Positions 1-6,773 of a stretch of 7,394 nt of DNA are shown here, piece after piece. The stretch lies in contig JAJRPL010000388.1 of assembly GCA_024280815.1 (NCBI GenBank), positions 1 to 7,394 of the forward strand, in the 5' to 3' direction. Origin of the DNA: Bacteroidota bacterium. Lineage in GTDB: Bacteria; Bacteroidota; Bacteroidia; Flavobacteriales; Flavobacteriaceae. The position numbers and the translations under genes were made by a program. Each line of letters begins with the position of its first letter. The stretch's first letter is position 1. The notes beneath the pieces are model-generated. The model was not told the origin of the DNA and did no database searches. It was given only the letters and a program-made list of their open reading frames with translations.

Positions 1-1681
1 ATCTGCAATGGCATTGTAAGCTCCATCACCACCAAAATCTTCTTCCCAAGCTTTTTTTCCATTTGGTGAACTTGTATACCAAGTACCATTATCTTGAAAA
101 CCGGCTAACAAATCATCACTTTTTGCACTAGGGTCAAAAGAGACAGTATAAGGTTGTGTTGTTAAATATCCATTGTTTAATGAAGTCCATTGCACTTGTT
201 CAACATCATCATTAGAAGCTGTGATATCCTCAGTTAACTGAACACCTCCGTCATTTGCTGATAAAGCTCTGTTAGGATTCTTTGGAAGAAATATAAAATT
301 GTGTTGATCAGGATGATGGTTTGTATACACACCAACACTATTATCAGAAGAGTAACCACCAACCCAACTTTCTTGACCAGCAGGAGTTGTAAAACCAGTT
401 GTAGATCTATAAATGTTTGTACCACCTAAAACTATAAAATTTGAATCGTCTGGTTTAATTCTAATAAACATATTATAATGACCTTGAAGATTCAAGCTCC
501 CTACTCTACCTCCAATATTAATTGGTAAATTAGCACTTAAATCTGTCCATTGTTCTTCTGGTGTCTCAGCAGCTGCATTATACTTTAACAAAAAGGAGTT
601 GCTGCTGAAGCTAAGTTTTCAGAGAAAAAATAAACGATATTTTCATCAGAAGGATCATAAGCCATTACTGTTCTTCCATTAAATAAACCAGCAATATTTG
701 TGGGTGTAATATTAGTCCATTCATCACCATCAGTAGATGAGAAAAAACCTGTATTTGGATCACCGAAGAAATCTACTGTAGCATAAATTTTACCATTTGG
801 TGTGGTAATTACTTCTGTCCAACTATCAAAACCACCCGCCAATACTTCAGTAAAAGTTCTTCCTGCATCTTGCGATCTATGTACACCATTAAATGTAGCA
901 ACATAGATGTCGTTATTTGTGGGATTAATTGCTATCGAGTTTGTTAAATCAAATGGTGATATTTTAGTAATATCATCATCAGCAGAACCTTTTAAAAGCC
1001 TCCAACTTCTACCATTATTCACTGATCGATAAACTCCAGTTCCTGCATAAAAGCTACTACTTGTAGCGGAATTACCAGAACGTTCTCCAGAAGTGTAATA
1101 CCAAATATTTCTTCGAGTAGGGTGTTGTACAATACTTGTAATACTAGGTGACTGCCTTCTATTTGTAACTTTTTGCCATGTTTTACCAGCATTAGTTGAC
1201 CTCCATAAACCACCAGAGACACCTCCGGCTAAAATAACTCTCTCATTGTAACGATCAATTGCCAATGCTCTTGTACGACCACCTACATTATAAGGACCTC
1301 TACTCTTCCAATAGTAGTATCTACGTCCTTTTTTATTTACTGTCTTTTGTAATTCGTTACTTTCAGGAATTGATGTAGAAAATTCAGCTTCTAATTCCTT
1401 TATTTTTTCAGGAATTTTTCCAGTATATGGGTTTTTAACCATATTGAATTCATAATCAACCCTATCTGAGGCTCTATCACCAACAGGTTGAGGTTTGGTT
1501 TCTGAACCTGCTTTTGCATTATTATCATAAATTTTTGTTTGTTTATAAAGTTGATGTCCTTTATTAACTTTAGGATCATGGGTTGTTTTCAACTGTTTTG
1601 CCCATACGAACTGTACGAGAAAACGGTGAGTAAAACGAGAATCGCTACAGACTTTGTAGCACTAGGTAATGTTAGTTTCAT
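1..1681 (-). CDS. Secreted BNR/Asp-box beta-propeller protein (VPS10/sortilin-like), frameshifted, C-terminus beyond window
   Basis: The reading frame is split into three pieces by two apparent one-base losses. Piece 1 starts at the ATG at 1681-1679 and encodes a typical signal peptide (MKLTLPSATK, then a hydrophobic stretch ending SYSSYGQ); it stops at a TGA just after 1595. Piece 2 is open from about 1600 to a TAA at 587-585. Piece 3 is open from about 589 to base 1 (about 196 aa) and runs off the edge. Asp-box repeats of the type S-x-D/N-x-G-x-T-W occur about 50 residues apart in piece 2: STNAGKTW (1199-1176), SVNNGRSW, SQDAGRTF and SSTDGDEW. GPYNVGGRTRALAID precedes the first blade. Piece 3 continues with propeller-like sequence (NIYRSTTG, NDGGVQLTED, AGFQDNGTWYTS). 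In Bacteroidota such proteins are usually exported, and many carry a type IX secretion sorting domain at the C-terminus; that end is not visible here. The ligand or substrate is unknown. The TTG at 1592 is not a convincing start, because it would discard the signal peptide just upstream. Confidence 0.82.
590..594 (-). other. Frameshift point in T5 (minus strand) homopolymer inside the propeller gene
   Basis: On the minus strand the codons read ACT CCT TTT TGT TAA, giving TPFC and a stop. Six T instead of five would give CCT TTT TTG TTA AAG TAT AAT, and the protein would continue as TPFLLKYNAAAETPEEQW for about 196 residues to the window edge with no stop. The sequence on both sides has the character of the same propeller family, so this is a broken frame and not a natural end. 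Confidence 0.85.
1596..1599 (-). other. Frameshift point in A4 (minus strand) run separating signal peptide from propeller body
   Basis: On the minus strand the signal peptide reads TAT GGG CAA AAC AGT TGA and ends (SYGQNS, stop). One more A in the run gives TAT GGG CAA AAA CAG TTG AAA ACA ACC, i.e. SYGQKQLKTTHDPK, which joins the signal peptide directly to the long propeller frame. The predicted cleavage site (SYG/Q) lies at the junction, as expected for a flavobacterial secreted protein. Confidence 0.75.
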
Positions 1682-1708
1682 AGATTATTTTTTTTAGTTA
1701 ATAATCAC

Positions 1709-1742
1709 TAAATATAAAAATAAAATTTGAAACAATACAAAA
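1709..1742 (-). promoter_or_regulatory. Possible Bacteroidota promoter upstream of the propeller gene
   Basis: On the minus strand, TTTTG (1742-1738) is followed after 21 bases by TATATTTA (1716-1709). This resembles the Bacteroidota sigma factor consensus of TTG near -33 and TAnnTTTG near -7, with one mismatch in the last base of the -7 box. It lies 28 bases before the ATG, in the 110-base gap after the small upstream gene. In sequence this AT-rich the match could arise by chance. Confidence 0.3.
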
Positions 1743-1791
1743 TTGTTAATAACTACACCTTTATCAACACAATAATTTGAGAATACTGAAA

Positions 1792-2253
1792 TTATATTTT
1801 TCTTTTTGTGTTTTTTTCTTCATTCTCTTTTTTACTCGGAAAAGTCAACCCTGTACTACTATAACTTGTTCCATAAGTAATTGCGGCAGCATAGACTTGG
1901 TTTATTGCACTCAACAACTCTTCTTTGGTTAATTCCTTAAGTGGATGAATATAAACAGACCATAATAAACCATCAGAAATAGCATATTTAACATCTAATG
2001 CTGTATGAAAATTAGCTTCCATTAATTTCAACATATCAACATATGCTAATTTTTTTTGCTCAATAATAGGTGACATAATTCGCATTCTATTATTTTTTTC
2101 ATCAGTAATACAAACCAACATACGTTCTTTAATCATAAACTGCCAATTACCTGTATCACCACGTAAACTATCAGCAATGACGTAGATTATTTTTTCAAGT
2201 TTATCATTAGTCATATCTTGAGCTCTTACAGAATAAAAAGAGCCAATAATCAT
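1792..2253 (-). CDS. Small exported protein, YbjN / type III chaperone-like fold suspected; start probably upstream
   Basis: The directly open frame gives 153 aa starting MIIGSFYSVRAQDMTNDK. The first 12 residues look like the tail of a signal peptide (hydrophobic, then S-V-R-A-Q/D), so the true start is probably the ATG at 2285-2283. That ATG is out of frame only because the following A run has 8 rather than 9 bases. With nine A it would begin MKKKYLLLLIL and total 164 aa with cleavage after A-Q. The mature part is mixed alpha/beta: NWQFMIKERMLVCITDE, then NNRMRIMSPI, then a helix (LKLMEANFHTALDVKYA), SDGLLWSVYIHPLKELT and another helix, with a charged lysine/glutamate-rich tail. That order of elements reminds me of YbjN / type III secretion chaperone-like proteins, but this is from memory and weak. 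It is transcribed toward the propeller gene 110 bases downstream and may share its mRNA. Function unknown. Confidence 0.75.
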   Translation of the reverse strand: MIIGSFYSVRAQDMTNDKLEKIIYVIADSLRGDTGNWQFMIKERMLVCITDEKNNRMRIMSPIIEQKKLAYVDMLKLMEANFHTALDVKYAISDGLLWSVYIHPLKELTKEELLSAINQVYAAAITYGTSYSSTGLTFPSKKENEEKNTKRKI

Positions 2254-2274
2254 TAAAATTAGTAGTAATAGATA

Positions 2275-2282
2275 TTTTTTTT
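2275..2282 (-). other. A8 run (minus strand) that puts a signal-peptide start out of frame
   Basis: On the minus strand ATG (2285-2283) is followed by eight A and then TATCTATTACTACTAATT. As given, it reads M-K-K-N-I-Y-Y-Y-stop. With nine A it reads M-K-K-K-Y-L-L-L-L-I-L and joins the 153-aa frame, completing a textbook signal peptide (positive n-region, leucine-rich core, A-Q cleavage site). The 153-aa frame has no ATG, GTG or TTG in the bases examined upstream of 2253 (to about 2310). Confidence 0.7.
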
Positions 2283-2312
2283 CATCAGAAATAATTAAGA
2301 TTATTCTAGTTT

Positions 2313-2358
2313 TAGTATTAGGTCGTACCTAAGTAACGTATCCTTACCGAAAATACTA
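2313..2358. repeat. Nested inverted repeats in the divergent intergenic region
   Basis: An outer pair of 7-base arms, TAGTATT (2313-2319) and AATACTA (2352-2358), encloses two smaller inverted repeats: TTAGGT-CGT-ACCTAA (2318-2332, perfect 6-base arms) and GTAA-N7-TTAC (2333-2347). The enclosed segment is less AT-rich than its surroundings. It could form a three-branched structure in RNA (the first inner arm would yield two bases to the outer stem) or be a protein-binding site between the two divergent genes. Short arms like these can also occur by chance in AT-rich DNA. Confidence 0.35.
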
Positions 2359-2403
2359 TATTATTTTATTATTATTTTTAGGTTTTATTATCAAGTAATT
2401 TAT

Positions 2404-2411
2404 TATTTTTG
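2404..2411 (+). promoter_or_regulatory. Bacteroidota -7 box candidate for the BatA-like gene
   Basis: TATTTTTG matches the Bacteroidota -7 consensus TAnnTTTG exactly and ends 17 bases before the ATG at 2429. No exact TTG lies at the usual distance upstream (near 2380-2387, where TTAGG is found), so only half of the promoter is convincing. The leader between box and start is A/T-rich with no Shine-Dalgarno sequence, as is usual in this phylum. Confidence 0.35.
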
Positions 2412-2428
2412 ACAAATCTTAATAAATA

Positions 2429-4375
2429 ATGCAATTTAAGCATCCCGAAATTCTTTACGCTTTATTTTTGCTACTTATCCCTATTCTCATTCATTTATTT
2501 CAATTAAGACGTTTTCAAAAAGTAGCTTTTACAAATGTTAATTTTTTAAAAGAACTAGAATTACAAACTAGAAAAAGTTCTAAGCTGAAAAAATTCTTAA
2601 TCCTTTGCACTAGACTTCTGCTTTTTTCTTCTTTAATTATTGCTTTTGCTCAACCCTACATTGGCAACAAATCAAAAAAGCCTATAAATACAACTATCTA
2701 TTTAGACAATTCTTATAGTATGCAAGCCAAAGGTAAAGAGGGTGAGCTATTTAAAAGAGCTGTTCAAAATATTATAGAAGAGACTTCTACATTAGAAAAT
2801 ATAAGTTTATATACGAATAATAATGTCTATCAAGATTTATCTATAAAAGATTTGAAAAATACGCTTCTCTCTATAGAATATCATCCTGTAAAAACAGATT
2901 TAAAATCTATCCTATTTAAAATAGAAAACAACCTAAATAAAAATAATACTTTAAATAACGTTTTTTTAATGTCTGATTTTCAAAATATTAACTTAGACAG
3001 GAAAATGACTCTTGACAGTCTGAATAACTATTATATTACACAACTTTCTCCTTCGAAAGTCTCAAATGTAAATATTGACAGTGCTTATATTTCTCAACAA
3101 AACAATGAATCTATCCAACTTACAACTATTGTAAAAAATAGTGGAGATCCTAAAAATAATATATCTATTAGCCTTTACAATAAGAATTTATTGGCAGGAA
3201 AATCTTCAGTTAATTTACCTAGTAATTCTACTGAAAAAGTTACATTCAACATCCCAGCTACTCAGACCTTTACAGGGAAAATAAAACTAGAAGATAATTC
3301 TTTGAGTTTTGACAATGACCTTTACTTTACAATTGACAAACCAAAAAAAATAAATATAACTGCAATTGGAGTCGACAATCTTTTTATATCAAAAATTTAT
3401 ACCAAAGATGAATTTCAGTTCACCAGTACTACGCTAAATAATTTAGATTACAATACACTCAACACACAACACTTACTTATTTTAAATGAATTAGAAAATA
3501 TTACACTTTCATTAATTAATACCATAAAAGATTTTATAGAAAAAGGAGGAAACTTAGTTATTATCCCTCCAGCAAATGCAACTCTAAATTTGTACAACTC
3601 CTTATTTAAAAATTTAAGAATAGGTAACATTTTTAATAAATTGGATACTGAACTGTCAGTGACAACTATAAATTTTTCACATCCGCTATTAAAAGGTGTC
3701 TTTGAAAAACAAATTAAGAATTTTCAATACCCTACAGTAAAAAGTTATTATCCTACTAATTTAAAACGCTCTTCTGCTATTCTAAATTTTGAGAATGGAA
3801 AAAAATTTATTTCTCAAATCTCTACAGATACTGGTAAAATATATTGGATCTCGGCATCTTTAGCTACTGAAAATTCAAATTTTAAAAACTCTCCTTTAAT
3901 TGTACCAATATTTTATAATTTCGGATTGTATAGCACACATCCGTCTCAATTGTATTACACTATCGGTAATACCAATACTATTGAAGTAAATGAGCAATTA
4001 AAAAAGGATGAAGTCATTCATTTAAGTAATGAGGATTCAGATTTTATTCCACTTCAACAAATAACTTCAGACAAAGTAACACTCACAACAGAAGAAAATC
4101 CTAATAAAAGCGGATTTACTCAAGCGATATACAAAGGTAAGACTCTGAAAAACATAGCCTATAACTATCAAAGAGAAGAAAATGATTTGTCATATATTGA
4201 TGCTGAACTATTTTTTGGAGAGAAGTCAAACATTACTTATACAAATACTATAAATAAAGCTTTCACCAGCTCTTATAACACCCATAAAACGAATAATTTA
4301 TGGAAATGGTTTCTAGCACTAGCATTCGTATTTTTAGTCATTGAAATTTTATTACTCAAATTTTTAAAAACATGA
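2429..4375 (+). CDS. BatA-like membrane protein with von Willebrand A-type domain
   Basis: A 648-aa protein that begins with the double-transmembrane BatA N-terminal domain (aerotolerance regulator N-terminal type). FKHPEILYALFLLLIPILIHL spans about residues 3-23, followed by LRRFQKVAFTNVNFLKEL, and a second membrane helix lies around 56-75. A von Willebrand A-like domain follows. Its metal-site motif is D93-N-S-Y-S97, T156 could be the MIDAS threonine, and LMSDFQ (180-185) fits the usual second acidic strand. A middle Ig-like stretch leads to a glutamine-amidotransferase-like segment near 346-400 (HLLILNELEN, EKGGNLVIIP). A single C-terminal helix (about 622-645) ends in LKFLKT. The length and layout are usual for the Bacteroidota BatA-domain proteins found next to a dihydroorotase gene. 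It probably sits in the inner membrane with most of the chain outside the cytoplasm. Its exact role is not established; the link of Bat proteins to aerotolerance comes from other members. Its stop overlaps the next start (ATGA at 4372-4375). Confidence 0.88.
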   Translation: MQFKHPEILYALFLLLIPILIHLFQLRRFQKVAFTNVNFLKELELQTRKSSKLKKFLILCTRLLLFSSLIIAFAQPYIGNKSKKPINTTIYLDNSYSMQAKGKEGELFKRAVQNIIEETSTLENISLYTNNNVYQDLSIKDLKNTLLSIEYHPVKTDLKSILFKIENNLNKNNTLNNVFLMSDFQNINLDRKMTLDSLNNYYITQLSPSKVSNVNIDSAYISQQNNESIQLTTIVKNSGDPKNNISISLYNKNLLAGKSSVNLPSNSTEKVTFNIPATQTFTGKIKLEDNSLSFDNDLYFTIDKPKKINITAIGVDNLFISKIYTKDEFQFTSTTLNNLDYNTLNTQHLLILNELENITLSLINTIKDFIEKGGNLVIIPPANATLNLYNSLFKNLRIGNIFNKLDTELSVTTINFSHPLLKGVFEKQIKNFQYPTVKSYYPTNLKRSSAILNFENGKKFISQISTDTGKIYWISASLATENSNFKNSPLIVPIFYNFGLYSTHPSQLYYTIGNTNTIEVNEQLKKDEVIHLSNEDSDFIPLQQITSDKVTLTTEENPNKSGFTQAIYKGKTLKNIAYNYQREENDLSYIDAELFFGEKSNITYTNTINKAFTSSYNTHKTNNLWKWFLALAFVFLVIEILLLKFLKT

Positions 4376-5628
4376 ACATACTCATTAAATCAGCTAAAAT
4401 AATTGACCGTCAAAGTAATTTTGATCAAAAAATTAAAGATGTATTAATTGAAAATGGCAAAATAACTAAAATAGCAAACTCAATTAACAATCCTAAAAAT
4501 TACAAAGAAATTAGTGAAGATAATTTACATATTTCGGTAGGTTGGTTTGATACTAGTGTTTCATTTGGTGAACCTGGCTATGAAGAAAGAGAAACTTTAG
4601 AAAACGGATTGAAAACTGCAGCAAAAAGTGGATTTACAGCGGTGGCTTTAAATCCCAACACCCACCCGTTAATAGACAATAAATCAACTGTAGAATTTTT
4701 GATTAATAAAGTTAAAAATGATATTGTATCGCTTCACCCAATCGCTAATTTAACACAACAGGCAAAAGGCATTGAATTAGCAGAGCTCTACGACATGAGT
4801 AATTCTGGAGCCATCGCTTTTGGCGATTATAACAGTTCTATTGACAATGCGAATTTGATGAAAATAGCTTTACTATATGCTCAAAATTTTGAGGGCTTGG
4901 TTTTGAGCTTTCCCCAAGACAACTCTATAAGCAACCAAGGGGTTGCAAATGAAGGTGTGCAAAGCACTAAGCTAGGATTAAAAGGAAATCCGGCTTTAGC
5001 TGAAGAATTACAAATTGCTAGAGATTTATTTATATTAGAATATACGGGCGGAAAATTACATATACCAACAATTACCACTTCAAAATCTGTTAAACTAATT
5101 GCTGAAGCAAAGAAAAAAGGATTAGATGTTACCTGTAGTGTTAGTGCTCATCATTTATATTTAACTGATGAAGAATTAAATGATTTTAATACCAATTTCA
5201 AGCTAACACCACCATTACGTTCTCAAAAGGATGTTACAGCTCTTAGAAAAGGGGTTATTAATGGTATAATTGACATAATAACTTCTGACCATAACCCCAT
5301 CGATATAGAACATAAAAAAGTGGAATTTGAAAATGCTTTTGATGGCACAATTGGTCTAGAAAGCCTTTTTGGAGCTGCAAACTCAATCTTACCTTTAAAA
5401 AATGTTATAGACTGTTTAACAAACCTGCCAAGAAAGCGTTTTAATATTGAAAATTATAGTATTACAGTTGGTGAAATAGCAAATATTACACTATTCAACC
5501 CTGAATTCGAGTTTGAATTTAAGTTAGAACACATAAACTCTACCTCTACTAATTCTGCCTTTTTAGGTAAGAAGTTAAAAGGTAAAATAATAGGTGTTTT
5601 TGCAAACAATAAATTGAGAATCAATTAA
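4372..5628 (+). CDS. Dihydroorotase-family protein lacking metal-binding histidines (probable pseudoenzyme)
   Basis: A 418-aa member of the amidohydrolase superfamily, closest to the type I (multifunctional-complex) dihydroorotases that close or open dihydroorotate in pyrimidine synthesis. The scaffold is clear: D60-T-S-V-S-F-G-E-P-G69 (normally D-x-H-V-H-L-R-x-P-G), LNPNTHP (93-99), FGDYN (150-154), SFPQD (179-183, normally S-H-C/A-x-D), LHIPTITT (229-236, normally H-x-x-H-x-S-T), SAHHLYLT (258-265) and TSDHNP (304-309). Every histidine that binds metal in active enzymes is replaced: S62, S64, F180 and T233. The substrate-binding arginine is G66. N96 and the aspartates D152 and D306 remain. 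It is therefore unlikely to be a zinc-dependent dihydroorotase. It resembles in kind the inactive PyrC' partner of aspartate transcarbamoylase in Pseudomonas, though that role is not shown here. Start: the ATG overlaps the stop of the BatA-like gene, suggesting translational coupling. Automatic annotation would probably call it pyrC. Confidence 0.88.
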   Translation: MNILIKSAKIIDRQSNFDQKIKDVLIENGKITKIANSINNPKNYKEISEDNLHISVGWFDTSVSFGEPGYEERETLENGLKTAAKSGFTAVALNPNTHPLIDNKSTVEFLINKVKNDIVSLHPIANLTQQAKGIELAELYDMSNSGAIAFGDYNSSIDNANLMKIALLYAQNFEGLVLSFPQDNSISNQGVANEGVQSTKLGLKGNPALAEELQIARDLFILEYTGGKLHIPTITTSKSVKLIAEAKKKGLDVTCSVSAHHLYLTDEELNDFNTNFKLTPPLRSQKDVTALRKGVINGIIDIITSDHNPIDIEHKKVEFENAFDGTIGLESLFGAANSILPLKNVIDCLTNLPRKRFNIENYSITVGEIANITLFNPEFEFEFKLEHINSTSTNSAFLGKKLKGKIIGVFANNKLRIN

Positions 5629-5642
5629 ATTTAATATATTTA
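5614..5642 (+). promoter_or_regulatory. Possible promoter before the 109-aa membrane protein gene
   Basis: TTG (5614-5616) inside the end of the dihydroorotase-like gene is followed after 18 bases by TATATTTA (5635-5642), one mismatch from the Bacteroidota -7 consensus TAnnTTTG. The 37 bases between it and the ATG at 5680 form an A/C-rich leader without a Shine-Dalgarno sequence, typical of well-translated flavobacterial genes. It would allow separate expression of the downstream genes. Confidence 0.35.
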
Positions 5643-5679
5643 CAATTAAATAACTTTAAAAAACAAAAACCAAAAAATT

Positions 5680-6009
5680 ATGGAACAAAACACAATTGAT
5701 GAAGGTAAAACAATGGCTATAATCAGTCACTTAACATTTATAGGGACAATAGTTGCTTTTTTTATGAATAAAGATGTGAAAAATACTTTTGCCTCATTTT
5801 ATATAAGACAAATGCTAGGCATAATTGCTATTGGAATTATTATTTCAATAGTTTCAGGTTTCGTTAATCTAGGTTTGATCGGTTCTCTTTTAGGTTTAAT
5901 CCCTCTTATTCTATGGATGATTAGTCTTATTGGTGCAGTACAAGGAAAAGAATCTAAAGTTCCTGTATTAGGCGACATGTTTCAAGATTGGTTCAAAGGA
6001 ATTGGATAG
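5680..6009 (+). CDS. Small multi-pass membrane protein, DUF4870/Tic20-like
   Basis: A 109-aa protein with a short soluble N-terminus (MEQNTIDEGKTMAIISHLTF), a first membrane segment at about 12-29, the conserved-looking link NTFASFYIRQMLG (35-47), a second segment at about 46-62, and a long hydrophobic stretch at about 66-88 ending in GAVQGKE. The C-terminus KVPVLGDMFQDWFKGIG looks cytosolic and amphipathic. This pattern (an aromatic-rich 'H/R-x-x-x-A-x-F-x-x-R-Q' region between hairpins) is that of the DUF4870 / Tic20-like family, which is often labelled 'import component protein' in flavobacterial genomes. No transport role has been shown for the bacterial members that I know of. The start is the only sensible ATG, preceded by an A-rich leader. 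It lies 51 bases after the dihydroorotase-like gene. Confidence 0.8.
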   Translation: MEQNTIDEGKTMAIISHLTFIGTIVAFFMNKDVKNTFASFYIRQMLGIIAIGIIISIVSGFVNLGLIGSLLGLIPLILWMISLIGAVQGKESKVPVLGDMFQDWFKGIG

Positions 6010-6072
6010 ACATAAATCTTACATTTTTAAAGCCACATTCTTTTAGTTTGACTTTCTTATTTTTAACAAATC

Positions 6073-6732
6073 ATGATAAACTTATCACTAGAATATATAG
6101 TTCGTCAACCGAAAATTACCATTGCAAAACCTCCATTATTAATCATGCTACATGGCTACGGAAGTAATGAGCAAGATTTGTTTTCTTTTGCCAATGAATT
6201 ACCAGACGACTTATTGATTGTTAGTGCCCAAGCTCCTCTGTCAATGGGAATGGGTAGTTATGCATGGTACACCATACATTTTGATGCTAGTGATGCTAGT
6301 AAATTTTCAGACATGCCTGAAGCCATAAAAGCAAGGGATACCATAGCCCAATTTATTGATGAGATTATTGAAAATTTTAATGTAGATACCAATAAAGTCT
6401 TTCTTTTAGGATTTAGTCAAGGTACTATTTTAAGCTATGCTGTAGCTTTAAATCACCCGAAAAAAGTCAACTATGTTATAGGATTAAGTGGATACATCAA
6501 TACAGATTTACTACCCGAAGAATTAAATAAAGAAAATTATACAAATTTAGATATTTATAGTTCTCATGGCTCTGTAGATCAAGTCATTCCTGTTGAATGG
6601 GCTAGAAATACACAACCTCAATTGAATGAACTAAACATTAAAAATGTCTATGAAGAGTATCCTGTGGGACATGGTGTCGCTCCTCAAAATTTCCACAGCT
6701 TAAAACAATGGATTGAAGAACGTATAAAGTAA
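6073..6732 (+). CDS. Phospholipase/carboxylesterase-family alpha/beta hydrolase
   Basis: A 219-aa cytosolic serine hydrolase of the phospholipase/carboxylesterase family (PF02230-type, the group of bacterial EstB-like carboxylesterases and eukaryotic acyl-protein thioesterases). The oxyanion-side motif LIMLHGYGSNEQDL is at 23-36, and the nucleophile elbow G113-F-S115-Q-G117 contains the catalytic serine. D169 in HGSVDQVIP (165-173) and H200 in PVGHGVAP (197-204) complete the triad. SAQAPLSMG followed by YAWY (51-66) is the usual substrate-side loop. There is no signal peptide. Length is normal for the family and no residue appears missing. The natural substrate cannot be read from sequence; short-chain esters or acyl thioesters are likely. 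It begins 63 bases after the small membrane protein and ends 41 bases before the lipoprotein gene, all on one strand. Confidence 0.9.
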   Translation: MINLSLEYIVRQPKITIAKPPLLIMLHGYGSNEQDLFSFANELPDDLLIVSAQAPLSMGMGSYAWYTIHFDASDASKFSDMPEAIKARDTIAQFIDEIIENFNVDTNKVFLLGFSQGTILSYAVALNHPKKVNYVIGLSGYINTDLLPEELNKENYTNLDIYSSHGSVDQVIPVEWARNTQPQLNELNIKNVYEEYPVGHGVAPQNFHSLKQWIEERIK

Positions 6733-6773
6733 TTTTCTAATAAATCATTATAATGCCTTACCTTGCTATCGTT

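Noticed and set aside
234..425. Minus-strand 63-aa open frame
   Set aside because: It lies in another phase of the propeller gene; its hydrophobic, low-complexity translation is a shadow of the real frame, which continues through this region.
1019..1222. Minus-strand 67-aa open frame
   Set aside because: Fully inside the Asp-box part of the propeller gene in a different phase, with no recognisable domain.
585..1681. Programmed -1 ribosomal frameshifting at the two propeller breaks
   Set aside because: Neither site fits the X-XXY-YYZ heptamer in the upstream frame, no downstream pseudoknot was evident, and two such events in one secreted protein are unlikely.
1693..1712. Inverted repeat TTTAGT-N8-ACTAAA just upstream of the propeller start, as a terminator or operator
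   Set aside because: Six A/T-rich base pairs with an eight-base loop are too weak for a terminator and easily due to chance here; it also overlaps the candidate promoter.
2259..2285. Octapeptide M-K-K-N-I-Y-Y-Y as a tyrosine attenuation leader
   Set aside because: The three tyrosine codons arise from the phase of a leucine-rich signal peptide; there is no terminator hairpin or aromatic-metabolism gene nearby.
3448..3630. Minus-strand 60-aa open frame
   Set aside because: Antisense to the amidotransferase-like part of the BatA-like gene; no signals of its own.
4881..5078. Minus-strand 65-aa open frame
   Set aside because: Antisense to the dihydroorotase-like gene, whose frame has clear family motifs.
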